Positions 26,030 through 35,648 of a DNA stretch of 64,000 nucleotides are shown here, piece after piece (within the stretch, counting starts at the first letter, position 1; every line of letters begins with the position of its first letter). Source of the DNA: Micromonospora sediminimaris (GTDB lineage: Bacteria; Actinomycetota; Actinomycetes; Mycobacteriales; Micromonosporaceae); contig FOLJ01000021.1 in the NCBI GenBank assembly GCA_900112325.1, positions 1 through 64,000 on the forward strand, in the 5' to 3' direction. The notes under the pieces were generated by a model. The model was given only the letters and a program-made list of their open reading frames with translations. It was not told where the DNA came from and ran no database searches. A program made the translations under genes and the position numbers.

Positions 26030-26715
26030 CGCCGGGGCGGCCTGTCGGTGTGGCTATCGTGGACGACCACCCGGTAGTCATCGACGGGGTGCGCGCCTGG
26101 TTGGCCACCGAGCCCCGGCTGACCGTACTGGCCACCGGCGACGATCCGGACGAGGTTCTGCGAGCGGCACCGCAGGCCGACGTGGTCCTCCTCGACCTGC
26201 GGTTGCACGGCCGGCTGGTGCTCGACAAGCTGGCCGAGCTCAGCTCCGCCGGACGACGCGTGGTGGTCTACTCCGAGCACTCCGACCCCGCCACAATGCT
26301 CGCCGCGTTGGACGCCGGGGCGGTGGCTTTCCTGGCCAAGCACGAGGGGCGGGAGCACTGTGTGACGACGGTGCTCGATGCGGCGAGCGACCGACCGTAC
26401 GTCGGGCCGGCGCTGGCCGGCGCGATGGTCGGCGATCCGCGGCCGGACCGCCCGGTGCTGTCCGACAAGGAACGTGAGGCGCTGCTGCTGTGGTTCCAGT
26501 CGATGTCGAAGGCTTCGGTGGCCCGGCGGATGCGAATCAGCGAGCACACCGTGAAGCAGTACGTCGACCGGGCGAGGATCAAGTACACGCGGGCGGGCCG
26601 ACCGGCCGCCACGAAGGCGGCGCTGCTCGCCCGGGCGATTGAGGACGGACTCGTCCGACCAGAGGAAATTGGTATCTACCGGTCGCGTGCGTCGACCGAT
26701 CAGCCGACCCCCTAA
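26002..26715 (+). CDS. NarL/FixJ-family response regulator
   Basis: 237 residues. Receiver domain with the acidic pair VAIVDDHPVVIDG, phospho-acceptor Asp65 in VVLLDLRL and Lys in AFLAKHEG. The C-terminal LuxR-type HTH reads SDKEREALLLWFQSMSKASV then ISEHTVKQYVDRARIKY. ATG 26002 lies inside the preceding gene with GGGAAGA before it. It would be the output of the kinase pair; targets are unknown. Confidence 0.92.
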   Translation: MDADALAPVTPGRPVGVAIVDDHPVVIDGVRAWLATEPRLTVLATGDDPDEVLRAAPQADVVLLDLRLHGRLVLDKLAELSSAGRRVVVYSEHSDPATMLAALDAGAVAFLAKHEGREHCVTTVLDAASDRPYVGPALAGAMVGDPRPDRPVLSDKEREALLLWFQSMSKASVARRMRISEHTVKQYVDRARIKYTRAGRPAATKAALLARAIEDGLVRPEEIGIYRSRASTDQPTP

Positions 26716-26788
26716 CGGGCGTCATGACAGCGGCGGACGCCTGGGCGAGGCTCGTGGGTAGATGCCGTCCGCACCGGAGGTCGCGACG

Positions 26789-27490
26789 ATGCACGATGAC
26801 GTCTCCCCGTTCTTCATCGCACCGCACCGGTTCGACGCGGTGGACGACGGCACGGGCCCGGTGCTGGACCGGCGGCACGAGTTGGTGCCGGATTTCGGCG
26901 AGCACGTGCTCGACCGCCATCGGGTGGACGTGGCCGGATACCTTCTCGGACCCAGCGACGCCCACCGGGCCTGGGCGCTGCCCGCCCCGGTCGCCCTCAC
27001 CGTCACCGATCACCGGCTGACGTACGTCGGCGCCGGCACTCAGCTCGCCCTCGTGGGCCCCGGACAGCGCGGGGCGGCCCGGCCGCCCGGGCTGGTCAGT
27101 GGGCAGATCCGCTGGCAGTGGCCGTCCCGGCTGGAATTGCTGCCTGCTGCCGGCGGCGACCCGGCGACCTTGCTGGTGGTCTGCGACGCGTTGCGTACGA
27201 TCCGGCAGCCGGCACTCGCCCTGGTCGGTCCCGATGACCGGATCGACGCGCTCGCCCGACAGCTGCGCCACGCAATCGCCACGTTCCGGCTGGTCCGGCC
27301 GGAGCTGGTGGACCTGTCCCCGCCCGAGCGGGACGCGCTCGCCCGCCTGACCCGGACCGCGTCGTTGAGCGGCGCGGGGCGGGTGCTGCTGCCCGGCGCC
27401 CTGCCGGTGGAGTTCCACTCCCGGGACGACTACTACCGGCCGAGGCAGGCCGACGCGCCGCCGTACGACGCGGCGTCCGGCCAGCGGTAG
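26789..27490 (+). CDS. Hypothetical protein
   Basis: 233 residues beginning MHDDVSPFFIAPHRFDAVDD. Mixed alpha/beta, acidic, no signal or membrane segment; PVALTVTDHRLTYVGAGTQL and the HAIATFRLVRPELVDLSP stretch recall a PH-like or DUF domain of actinobacteria but are not identified. GGAGGT 8 nt upstream supports this start over ATG 26762. It lies 73 bp after the response regulator and may be its target or simply adjacent. Confidence 0.75.
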   Translation: MHDDVSPFFIAPHRFDAVDDGTGPVLDRRHELVPDFGEHVLDRHRVDVAGYLLGPSDAHRAWALPAPVALTVTDHRLTYVGAGTQLALVGPGQRGAARPPGLVSGQIRWQWPSRLELLPAAGGDPATLLVVCDALRTIRQPALALVGPDDRIDALARQLRHAIATFRLVRPELVDLSPPERDALARLTRTASLSGAGRVLLPGALPVEFHSRDDYYRPRQADAPPYDAASGQR

Positions 27491-27515
27491 GCCCCTGCAA
27501 CGGTCGGACCGGTGG

Positions 27516-28265
27516 TCAGCGGGTCGTGGAGCGCCGGGCGTCGGCGTCGAGCGCGGCGGCCTCCTGTGGGGTAGGCGCGCTGCCACCGAGATGCGCCGGC
27601 AGCCACCACCCGTCCGCTGGCGTGGCGGGCTGGTCCGGGTACTCCCGCTGAGCCCGGTCGACAAGCGCGGTCAGTCGGATACGCAGTTCCTCGGTCATCG
27701 CGGCGGGGTCCGGGTACGCGGCCGGATCCATCGGCTCGCCGACCAGGATGGTGATCGGGGTGTGCCGGCGGGTGAGCGTACGCGGACGCCCCTTCGTCCA
27801 CAGCCGCTGGGTGCCCCAGAGCGCGACCGGCAGCACCGGCACCTGCGCCTCGTGGGCCATCCGGGTGGCCCCGCTCTTGAGTTCCTTGACGGTGAAGGAG
27901 CGGCTGATCGTCGCCTCGGGGAACACACCGACCACCTCCCCAGAGCGCAGCGCCGCCACGGCGGCGGCGTACGAGTCGGCGCCGGCACGCCGGTCCACCG
28001 GGATGTGTCGCATGCCTCGCATCAAGGGCCCGGACACCCGGTGCCGGAACACCGAGTCCTTGGCCATGAAGCGGACGAGACGTCGGGACTCCAGGGCGCC
28101 CAGGCCGCAGAAGATGAAGTCGAGGTAACTCACGTGGTTGCTGGCCAGCACCGCTCCCCCGGCACGGGGAACGTGATGATCGCCCTCGACGGTGAGCTTC
28201 AGGTCGAGGACCCGGAACATCGTCTTGGCTGCGGCGATGACGGGCGGATACACGAGTTCCGGCAT
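27516..28265 (-). CDS. 1-acylglycerol-3-phosphate O-acyltransferase (PlsC-like)
   Basis: 249 residues of the PlsC acyltransferase family. The catalytic HX4D motif is NHVSYLD; the acceptor-binding motif is GVFPEATISRS and a further block is VPVLPVALWGTQ. It would acylate lysophosphatidic acid at the membrane. ATG 28265 is 6 nt after TAAAGT (28277-28272), with no ribosome site. Confidence 0.9.
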   Translation of the reverse strand: MPELVYPPVIAAAKTMFRVLDLKLTVEGDHHVPRAGGAVLASNHVSYLDFIFCGLGALESRRLVRFMAKDSVFRHRVSGPLMRGMRHIPVDRRAGADSYAAAVAALRSGEVVGVFPEATISRSFTVKELKSGATRMAHEAQVPVLPVALWGTQRLWTKGRPRTLTRRHTPITILVGEPMDPAAYPDPAAMTEELRIRLTALVDRAQREYPDQPATPADGWWLPAHLGGSAPTPQEAAALDADARRSTTR

Positions 28266-28328
28266 CCCGGAACTTTACCTTGGGTAGGTTACGCACCGGT
28301 AGGGACGGTGGTTGCCACGACCTGCCGG

Positions 28329-28375
28329 GGCGTGGCCGGGTCGCCCGTCGCCCGATTGGGCAACCCGGCCACGCC
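28329..28375 (-). terminator. 13-bp stem terminator after the debranching-type enzyme
   Basis: GGCGTGGCCGGGT and ACCCGGCCACGCC are perfect complements with an inner GCCC/GGGC pair in the 21-nt loop. It begins 2 bp beyond the stop codon at 28378. Confidence 0.75.
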
Positions 28376-28377
28376 TG

Positions 28378-30438
28378 TCACCCGGCCAGCGAGTGCAGGT
28401 CGACCCGGCCACGGGCGAAGGCGTCCACCCGGCCCCAGCGGCCGGGGATGTCCAGCACCTCGATCCGGCCCATGCCGACGGGCAGTCGCGGCTCGACCGC
28501 CAGGTGCCCCTCGTGTGGCTCCAGGCCGAGCATCGTACGCAGCAACAGCAGCGGAGCCCCCGTCGACCATGCCTGCGGACTGCACGCCGTCGGGTACTCA
28601 ACCGGGAACTTCGTCTGCTCACGCGGATAACCGCCGAACGCCTCCGGCAACCGGCCGTCGAAGTACCGGGCGGCGTCCAGGATGCCGTTGGCGATCATTG
28701 CGGCCTCCTCGGCGAAGCCGTACCGGCGCAGACCCCAGGCACAGAACGAGGTGTCGAAGGGCCAGACGGTGCCGTTGTGGTAGCCGATGGGGTTGTAGCG
28801 CACCTCGCCCTCGGCCAGGGTCCGCACCCCCCAGCCGGTGAACAGCCGCGGCCCGACCAGGTGGTTGGCGATCTGCTCGGCCCGGTCGTCGTCGACGATG
28901 CCGCTCCAGAGCAGGTGGCCGATGTTGGAGCTGAGCACGTCGCACTGTCGCCCGTCCGGATCGAGCGCGAGCGCGTAGTAGCCGCCGTCCTCGACCCACC
29001 AGTCCCGGTTGAACCGTTCCTTCAGGGCTGCGGCCTCCCGCTCCAGTTGGTCGGCGTACGCCGGGTCGTCCCAGAACTCACGGGCCAGCCGCGCGCCGCG
29101 CATCTTCGCGTCGTACGCGTACCCCTGCACCTCGCAGGTGGCCCGGGGAAACGGCGGCAGGGTGCCGTCGCGGTAGGAGATGGAGTCCCAGGAGTCCTTC
29201 CAGCACTGGTTCTCCAGGCCGGTGTCGGTGTTGCGCCGCTCGTACCAGATGTAGCCGTTGCCGACCAGGTCGGCGTAGTCGTCGATCCACTTGAAGGCCC
29301 GGCGGCACTCCTGCTCCAACTCCTTGACCAGCGCGCCGTCGCCGCTCCACTGCTCGTACTCGTCGAGCAGCACCACGAACAGCGGCGTGGAGTCGACCGC
29401 TCCGTAGTACGGCGAGTGCGGTTGCTCCTCGAACGCGGCGCTCTCGCCGTACCGCATCTCGTGCAGGATCCGGCCGGGGTCCTCCTCCCGGAAGTCGTCG
29501 AACCGGGTGCCCTGCAGGGCCGCGAGGATCCGTAGCGTGGTCGCGCTCAGCTGCGGTGTGAACGGCAGCGTCTGCAGACAGGTCAGGATGCTGTCCCGGC
29601 CGAACATGGTCATGAACCAGGGCAGACCGGCGGCCGGCAGGGTCTGACCGCCAAGCGACAGCGGTGAGAAGCGCAACGCCGCCAGGTCGACGATGCACTT
29701 GCGGTACGTCGCGGACAAACTGTCGTGCTCGCTGTTCACCGTCGGCGCCTTGGCGATCCACTCCTCCAGGTCGTGTTGCAGGGCGAGCCGTTCGGTGCCG
29801 TGCGTCTGCAATCCGAGACGCAGGTCCCGACCGCCCGGGCCGAGTGCCAGGGTCTGCACGTCGATGCGGGTGTCCCACTGCTCGTTCGGTTCCAGGTGGA
29901 TGGAGTACGCGAAGCCGTTGCGGTCGTACCGGGCCGGCGCGGAGGACGAGATGATCGTTTCGCGCTTGAAGTTGCCGCGCCGGTAGCCCAGGCGCAGCCG
30001 GTCCGGCTCGGCCTCACAGTAGATTTCACCCTTTTTGTTGAGGATCTCGTCCTTGACCTCGAACAGGTCGGCGAAGTCGCAGCCGGCATCCATCCGGATC
30101 TCCAGGTCGACTGCCTTCTCGTCGTGGTTGAGGATGGTGATGTCCTCCCGGAAGCTCCCACCGACCGCCCGTTCCCGGATGATCGACAGTTTCGCGTCGA
30201 CGTAGTGCGTGGCCAGCCCGGGCACCAGGAAGAAGCGCGACTCGTAGTACTGGAGGTCGTCGTAGGAGAGGGCGTTCAGCCGCTCACCGTTGACCGTGAG
30301 CACCCACTTGGAGAGAAAGCGGGTGTCGATGGAGAACAGCCCGGTCGGTTCGGTAGGTGTCGCCTCGATGTCCCCGGTGGCCTCGCTGACGACGAAGTTG
30401 TTGCCGTCGAGGATCCGTACGGTGTGGCTGGGTGCCAT
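28378..30438 (-). CDS. Amylo-alpha-1,6-glucosidase/glycogen-debranching-type enzyme
   Basis: 686 residues. The N-terminal beta-sandwich has NNFVVSEATGDIEATP and GLFSIDTRFLSKW, seen in bacterial glycogen-debranching-type proteins; the C-terminal (alpha/alpha)6 barrel includes PWFMTMFGRDSILTCLQTL, HEMRYGE, PYYGAVDSTPLF and NGTVWPFDTSFCAWGLRRYG. It may act on glycogen or trehalose-like glucans, but the substrate is not fixed by sequence. The start ATG 30438 follows AAGGGGGTGA; TGATG couples it to the preceding SCP2 gene. Confidence 0.88.
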   Translation of the reverse strand: MAPSHTVRILDGNNFVVSEATGDIEATPTEPTGLFSIDTRFLSKWVLTVNGERLNALSYDDLQYYESRFFLVPGLATHYVDAKLSIIRERAVGGSFREDITILNHDEKAVDLEIRMDAGCDFADLFEVKDEILNKKGEIYCEAEPDRLRLGYRRGNFKRETIISSSAPARYDRNGFAYSIHLEPNEQWDTRIDVQTLALGPGGRDLRLGLQTHGTERLALQHDLEEWIAKAPTVNSEHDSLSATYRKCIVDLAALRFSPLSLGGQTLPAAGLPWFMTMFGRDSILTCLQTLPFTPQLSATTLRILAALQGTRFDDFREEDPGRILHEMRYGESAAFEEQPHSPYYGAVDSTPLFVVLLDEYEQWSGDGALVKELEQECRRAFKWIDDYADLVGNGYIWYERRNTDTGLENQCWKDSWDSISYRDGTLPPFPRATCEVQGYAYDAKMRGARLAREFWDDPAYADQLEREAAALKERFNRDWWVEDGGYYALALDPDGRQCDVLSSNIGHLLWSGIVDDDRAEQIANHLVGPRLFTGWGVRTLAEGEVRYNPIGYHNGTVWPFDTSFCAWGLRRYGFAEEAAMIANGILDAARYFDGRLPEAFGGYPREQTKFPVEYPTACSPQAWSTGAPLLLLRTMLGLEPHEGHLAVEPRLPVGMGRIEVLDIPGRWGRVDAFARGRVDLHSLAG

Positions 30439-30806
30439 CACTTCACCCCCTTCCGGTAGCGCTGCGGTCCCCTGGCGTGCGGCGAGCTGGGGAAGATCCG
30501 TTCGACCTGCACCACCAGGCGGGCGTCACCGGTGACCGTCATGTCCCCCCGGAGCAGCGCCGCCAGCCCGTTCTCCCGGCCGGTGACCAGCTCCTCGAAG
30601 AGGGCGGGGCTGGTGCCGACCACCGTGTCGGCCTCCATGTCCTGCCGGCTGACCTGGATGTTTCCCCGGTCGATCCGCATCAGCCAGTGGGTGGTCTGCG
30701 GTCCCTCGTGCAGGTCGAAGCGCAGGGCTCCGGAAATCTTCGCCAGCAGAGGTTCGTACCCCTGCTGGTCGAGGTCCTCGAAAAACCGCGTGGTCGCGTC
30801 CGCCAT
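30438..30806 (-). CDS. SCP2 sterol-carrier-domain protein
   Basis: 122 residues forming one SCP2-like domain: LRFDLHEGPQTTHWLMRIDR, then ADTVVGTSPALFEELVTGRE and the GDMTVTGDARLV segment that is the family hallmark. Such domains hold a hydrophobic ligand. ATG 30806 follows GGGAGGAGG. Its stop overlaps the start of the debranching-type gene by one base (TGATG), so the pair is made in step; the reason for this pairing is not obvious. Confidence 0.85.
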   Translation of the reverse strand: MADATTRFFEDLDQQGYEPLLAKISGALRFDLHEGPQTTHWLMRIDRGNIQVSRQDMEADTVVGTSPALFEELVTGRENGLAALLRGDMTVTGDARLVVQVERIFPSSPHARGPQRYRKGVK

Positions 30807-30968
30807 CGGGCCCCTCCTCCCGGTCGCTCATGTCCCGCAGGAGGGGTCCCCGACGCCCGGTGGCTCAACCTCACCCGCTTGGGGTGAGACCGCGCGGCCC
30901 GGTGGACCCGGTAAGCGGCCACGGCGAATTGCCGGATGCGGGGGCGGACGCGCGGCACCGAACCGCGC

Positions 30969-31002
30969 GAAGCCGGCTCCCGATGGCTCGGGAACCGGCT
31001 TC
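30969..31002 (-). terminator. Hairpin after the CBS gene
   Basis: GAAGCCGGCTCCCGA pairs with TCGGGAACCGGCTTC (one mismatch) around a 4-nt loop, 16 bp past the CBS stop codon. Confidence 0.7.
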
Positions 31003-31017
31003 GGTTGGTGGAGGCGA

Positions 31018-31434
31018 TCAGTTGTTGGGATCGTCCGCGCTGATGTCGGCCAGCACCGACTGAGGCTCCCGCTCGACCGCCAGATCGCCCATGGACACCA
31101 GTCCGATCAGCCGGCCGTCCTCCACCACGGGCAGCCGCCGCACGGCGTACGTCCGCATCAGGTCGGCGGCGGCGACGGCGTCGTCGTACTGACTCACCGT
31201 AACCACGTCCTTGGTGGTGATCTGGTTCAGCCGGGTGGTGTCCGGGTCCATGCTCTCGGCCACGCCTCGGACCGTGATGTCCCGGTCCGTGACGATGCCG
31301 ACCACGTTGTCTCCGTCGGTCACCACCACGTCACCGATCGCGGAGTCGCGCATCTCCTGGGCCGCCGCGACGAGCGTGGCGTTGCCGTCCATGGTCACCA
31401 ACCGGGTCGTCATGAACTCTCCGACCGTTGTCAT
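31018..31434 (-). CDS. Tandem CBS-domain protein
   Basis: 138 residues: two CBS repeats (about 8-60 and 73-125), each with the hydrophobic-TD-D pattern: VVGIVTDRDITVRGV and LIGLVSMGDLAVE. Stand-alone CBS pairs of this kind sense adenosyl nucleotides. ATG 31434 is behind GGGAGG. Monocistronic in appearance. Confidence 0.9.
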   Translation of the reverse strand: MTTVGEFMTTRLVTMDGNATLVAAAQEMRDSAIGDVVVTDGDNVVGIVTDRDITVRGVAESMDPDTTRLNQITTKDVVTVSQYDDAVAAADLMRTYAVRRLPVVEDGRLIGLVSMGDLAVEREPQSVLADISADDPNN

Positions 31435-31583
31435 GGCGCCTCCCTCTGGGTGTCGGGCAGCCAGGGGTCTACCCGACGGCCGCAGCCAGTAACGTGGCCG
31501 GTCACCGCGCGGGTGCCGCACGCTCAGCCGCAGCTCGGTCGGCTGCCACGACCGGCGAAGGCCGGGCCCGGTGTCGGTGTGGT

Positions 31584-32606
31584 TCAGCCCTCGGCGGCAA
31601 CCAGCTCGGCAAGCTGCACGGCGTTGAGTGCCGCGCCCTTGCGCAGGTTGTCGTTGGAGCAGAACAACGCCAGGCCGTGCTCGACGGTCTCGTCGGCGCG
31701 GATCCGGCCGACGAACGTCGGATCCTGCCCGGCCGCCCGCAACGGGGTCGGCACGTCGGAGAGCGCGACGCCGGGCGCGTCGGTGAGCAGCTCGGACGCC
31801 CGCTGCGGGCTGATCGGCCGGGCGAACCGGGCGTTGATCTGAAGCGAGTGACCGGTGAAGACCGGAACCCGTACGCAGGTGCCGGAGACCTTCAAGTCGG
31901 GGATCTCCAGGATCTTGCGGCTCTCGTTGCGAAGCTTCTGCTCCTCGTCGGTCTCCGCCGACCCGTCGTCGACGATCGAGCCGGCCAGCGGCAACACGTT
32001 GAAGGCGATCGGCTGAGCGAACGAACGGGGGGCGGGAAAGTCCACCGCGCCGCCGTCGAAGGTGAGCCCGGTGGCGGTCTCGGCCACCTTGCGGACCTGC
32101 TCGTCCAGCTCGGCGACGCCGGCCAGGCCGGCACCGGAGACCGCCTGGTAGGTGGCGACGACCAGGGCGACCAGTTCCGCCTCGGCGTGCAGCGGACGCA
32201 GCACCGGCATGGCGGCCATGGTGGTGCAGTTCGGGTTGGCGATGATGCCCTTGGGCCGGTCGGCGGCGGCGTGCGGGTTGACCTCGGCGACGACCAACGG
32301 CACCTGCGGGTCCATCCGGAACGCCGAGGAGTTGTCGATGACGACCGCACCCGCGGCGGCGACCCGAGGCGCCAACTCCTTTGCGGAACCCTTGCCGGCT
32401 GAGAAGAGCACGATGTCCAGCCCGGAGTAGTCCGCGGTGGCGGCGTCCTCGACGGTGATCTCCTCGCCGCGCCACGGCAGCGTACGCCCGGCCGAGCGCG
32501 CCGAGGCGAACAGCCTTACCTGCTCCGCCGGGAAGTTCCGCTCCGCCAGCACCTGCCGCATCACGCCACCGACCTGGCCGGTGGCTCCCACAATGCCGAT
32601 CCTCAT
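31584..32606 (-). CDS. asd: Aspartate-semialdehyde dehydrogenase
   Basis: 340 residues. NADP-binding GIVGATGQVGGVMRQVL at the N-terminus, the catalytic Cys in IIANPNCTTMAAMPVL, ATYQAVSGAGLAGVAEL, and the late His in FTGHSLQINARF. It makes aspartate semialdehyde for Lys, Met, Thr and diaminopimelate synthesis. ATG 32606 is 7 nt from TAGCCT (32619-32614): leaderless. lysC is not adjacent in this window. Confidence 0.96.
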   Translation of the reverse strand: MRIGIVGATGQVGGVMRQVLAERNFPAEQVRLFASARSAGRTLPWRGEEITVEDAATADYSGLDIVLFSAGKGSAKELAPRVAAAGAVVIDNSSAFRMDPQVPLVVAEVNPHAAADRPKGIIANPNCTTMAAMPVLRPLHAEAELVALVVATYQAVSGAGLAGVAELDEQVRKVAETATGLTFDGGAVDFPAPRSFAQPIAFNVLPLAGSIVDDGSAETDEEQKLRNESRKILEIPDLKVSGTCVRVPVFTGHSLQINARFARPISPQRASELLTDAPGVALSDVPTPLRAAGQDPTFVGRIRADETVEHGLALFCSNDNLRKGAALNAVQLAELVAAEG

Positions 32607-32826
32607 GCCCGCGAGGCTACCCAGCCCGGTGCCCGGACCGGGAATGCTTTCCCACCGCCGGGGATCCCGCCGGCCGGGCCGAGCCCGTTCGGTCCGGGAC
32701 AGTCACCACCCGCCGGCCGGTTCCGCCGGAAGAACACCGCCGCACCACCGTTGCCGACCGCAGCATCTCAGCCCGGACCGCCGACGCCGCGACCGACGTC
32801 ACAATCCCGGCCGATGGGCTCGTCGA

Positions 32827-34206
32827 TCAACCCGCCGGCGGGTGGTCGATCAGCTCACCGAGACCGGTGGCCACCAGCTCATCCCTGATCACCGCGGCAT
32901 CGCCCTCCACCACCAGGGTCAGCGACTCCGGACGCAGGTGCGTGGCGGCAGCCGCCGAGACCTGGGCCACCTGGGCACCGAGCAGTTCCTCCCGCAGCCG
33001 GGCGTGGTAGTCGTCCGGCAGGTCGTGCACCACAAGCGTGCTCAGCGCCCCGGCGATGGCCCGTGGGCTCTGCAACTCGACCGAGAGCTGGCCCGCCCGC
33101 CAGGACCGGGCCACCGCGAGCTCGTCCTCGGTCACCCCACCGGCCTGGGTACGCGCGATCTCCCCGACCGCCTCGACCAACGCCGGTGCGGTGACGGCCG
33201 TCTGCACTCCCGAGCTGACCGCGAACCGGCCGAACCGGCGGGACGAGGCGAAGTCGCCCCGGATGCCGTACGTGTAACCGCGCACTTCCCGGATGAGGTG
33301 GTTCAGCCGGGAGGTGAACGCTCCGCCGAGCACGGTGCCGGCAAGCGCGATCGGCACATGGTCCGGGTGCGCCCGGTGTGGTCCGGGATGGCCGAGCCGC
33401 AGCGTGGACTGCACTGATCCGGGCCGGTCGACGAGGATGATCCGCCGCTCGGCACGCACCGGCACGTCGATCGGTACGCCCCGGTCAACCGGCCCGCCGC
33501 CGGTGCCGGTGAACGCCGTGGCCGCGAGGGCGTCCAGGTCGAGCCGGTCCAGATCGCCGGCGACGACGAGAGTGCCCGGACGGATGAACCACTCCGAGTG
33601 GAAGACGGTGACGTCCTCCACGTCCAGACCGGCCACCGAGTCGGGGTCGCCGTACATCGGGCGGCCCCAACGGTTGCCGGCGCCGAACAGGTCGGCGCGC
33701 AACGCCGCGTCGGCCCGAGGTCCCGGATTCGCCCAGTCCATCCGTAGCGCGGTCACCTCGTCGTCGCGGACCCGCCGGACGTCGTCCGGGTCCAGCCTCG
33801 GGGTGCGCACCGCCTCGGCGAGCAGTTCCACCGCCGCGCCCAGCCGGCCCACCGGCACCTGCACGCTCGCCTGGAAGGTGTCCCAGTCCAGCCCGGTCAC
33901 CAACTCGGTGCCGAGCGCCTCTATGGCCAGCGCGTACGCGGTGGCGTCGCGCTGGGTGGTGCCCTCCTCCAGTGCCTTGGCCAACACCCCGCCGAGTCCC
34001 TCGCGACCCACCGGTTCACGGCCGGCGCCCGCGTCCAGCAGCAGCATCGCCACGGCGAGGTTCTGGCCGGGCAGGTGCGCGGCGACGACGTCGCCACCGG
34101 CGACGGTGCGGCGGACCACCTGGGGGAAACGGTACGGGCGGGCCGCGCCCGGGCCGGGCCGGTCAGCGATCAGGGTCACTGAGGGCCGCTCACTGCTCGC
34201 GCTCAC
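32827..34206 (-). CDS. M16-family peptidase-like subunit without the zinc site
   Basis: 459 residues with M16 fold blocks (GREGLGGVLAKALEEGT, then FIRPGTLVVAGDLD and FTSRLNHLIREVRGYTYGI), but the zinc motif HxxEH is replaced by sequence without His at that place. It is probably the non-catalytic partner that completes the chamber with the neighbouring catalytic subunit. GTG 34206 overlaps that gene's TGA (GTGA), so both are co-translated. Confidence 0.88.
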   Translation of the reverse strand: MSASSERPSVTLIADRPGPGAARPYRFPQVVRRTVAGGDVVAAHLPGQNLAVAMLLLDAGAGREPVGREGLGGVLAKALEEGTTQRDATAYALAIEALGTELVTGLDWDTFQASVQVPVGRLGAAVELLAEAVRTPRLDPDDVRRVRDDEVTALRMDWANPGPRADAALRADLFGAGNRWGRPMYGDPDSVAGLDVEDVTVFHSEWFIRPGTLVVAGDLDRLDLDALAATAFTGTGGGPVDRGVPIDVPVRAERRIILVDRPGSVQSTLRLGHPGPHRAHPDHVPIALAGTVLGGAFTSRLNHLIREVRGYTYGIRGDFASSRRFGRFAVSSGVQTAVTAPALVEAVGEIARTQAGGVTEDELAVARSWRAGQLSVELQSPRAIAGALSTLVVHDLPDDYHARLREELLGAQVAQVSAAAATHLRPESLTLVVEGDAAVIRDELVATGLGELIDHPPAG

Positions 34207-35495
34207 AGCTTCTCCTCGGGAAGGTAGGTCAGGGTCGCCCGGTCGTCGGCGGCGAGCGTGTCGGCCGCCACCTCGGCGATCTCCTCGGCGGTCACCGCGA
34301 GCCAGGCCGGTAACCGCTCGGACACCGTGGCCGGGTCACCGAACTGGGTGGCGTACCGGCTCAGCGCGTCCGCCCGACCGTCCACCGTGGACATCTGCCG
34401 CCACCATGCGGTGGTCAGCAATGCCTTGGCGCGGTCCAGTTCGGCGGCGGTGACCGGCACGGTCACCAGTTCGTCGACCACCTCGGCGAGCCCGGCGGCC
34501 AGCCGCTCACCGCTGACCCCCGGGCGGGCGGTCGCGGTGGCGATCAGCGGTGCCGGGGCGTGCGCCAGGTCCACCCCGTACGCCCCGACCAGATCGGGCT
34601 GGGCGATCCGTTCACCGTCGGCGAGCCGCTGGTAGAGCCGACTGCCCCGACCGCTGCCGAGCACGGTGGCCAGCACCGTCACCACGTCGTACCCGGGGCT
34701 GCCGAACGGGTGGGTGCGATGCGCGACGTACACGCGGGGCGCCGGCACCTCGGTGACCACCGTCTCCTCGGCGGGCACTCCGGTGGCCGGCACGACCCGG
34801 CCGTCGGGAGCCGGGGGGATGTCCGGCCGGGGCGGGATCCCGCCGAAGTACCGCTCGGCCAGGCTGACGACCTCGTCGACTGTGGTGTCACCGACCACGG
34901 TGAGCACGGCGTTGTTCGGCGCGTAGTACGTCCGGTGGAACGCCTGGAAGGTGGCCAGGTCGGCGGCGTTCAGATCGGCCATCGACCCGATGGTGGCGTG
35001 ATGATACGGGTGACCCGGCGGATAGAGCAGCGGCAGCAGCCGCAGCCAGGCGTCCCCGTACGGCACGTTCTCGTAGCGCTGCCGCCGCTCGTTCTTGACC
35101 ACGTCCCGCTGGTTGTCCAGCGTCTCCTGGGTCAGCGCCGGCACCAGCCCGCCCATCCGGTCGGCCTCCAACCAGAGCGCCAACTCAAGGTGCTCCGCCG
35201 GGACCGTCTCGAAGTAGTTGGTGCGGTCCGGGTTGGTGGTGGCGTTGAGCGAGCCGCCGGCCCCCTGGACCAGCTTCATGTGCTCGGTCTTCGCAACGTG
35301 CGTGGAGCCCTCGAACATCAGGTGCTCGAAGAGATGGGCGAAGCCGGTCTGACCGGCCGGCTCGTGCCGGGAACCCACGTCGTACCAGAGGTTGACCGCG
35401 ACCGCCGGGGCGGTGCGGTCCTCGCTGACCACCACGCGCAGGCCATTGTCCAGTCGGGTCGTCGAGATCGGCCAGGGGTAACCGCTGTCGGGCAT
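34203..35495 (-). CDS. M16-family zinc peptidase, catalytic subunit
   Basis: 430 residues. The inverted zinc motif HLFEH is in FAHLFEHLMFEGS and the distal Glu ligand in DVVKNERRQRYEN. The C-terminal half has FHRTYYAPNNAVLTVVGD. It degrades peptides as a pitrilysin/MPP-type heterodimer with the downstream gene. ATG 35495 (MPDSGYPWP) is 7 nt from TAGCGT (35508-35503) and preferred over the longer frame from 35534. Confidence 0.93.
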   Translation of the reverse strand: MPDSGYPWPISTTRLDNGLRVVVSEDRTAPAVAVNLWYDVGSRHEPAGQTGFAHLFEHLMFEGSTHVAKTEHMKLVQGAGGSLNATTNPDRTNYFETVPAEHLELALWLEADRMGGLVPALTQETLDNQRDVVKNERRQRYENVPYGDAWLRLLPLLYPPGHPYHHATIGSMADLNAADLATFQAFHRTYYAPNNAVLTVVGDTTVDEVVSLAERYFGGIPPRPDIPPAPDGRVVPATGVPAEETVVTEVPAPRVYVAHRTHPFGSPGYDVVTVLATVLGSGRGSRLYQRLADGERIAQPDLVGAYGVDLAHAPAPLIATATARPGVSGERLAAGLAEVVDELVTVPVTAAELDRAKALLTTAWWRQMSTVDGRADALSRYATQFGDPATVSERLPAWLAVTAEEIAEVAADTLAADDRATLTYLPEEKL

Positions 35496-35648
35496 GGCAC
35501 CGACGCTATCCGATCTTTCGCCCGGGCAGGCCACGGGACACCCACCGGCGAGCCGCGCCGACGGGCGGGCCCGTGCCGCGACGACCGCACGTCAGGCGGC
35601 AGTGCCGGAAGACGGCATCGACGGTACGGCCCTGGGTATGCGGAGGGC

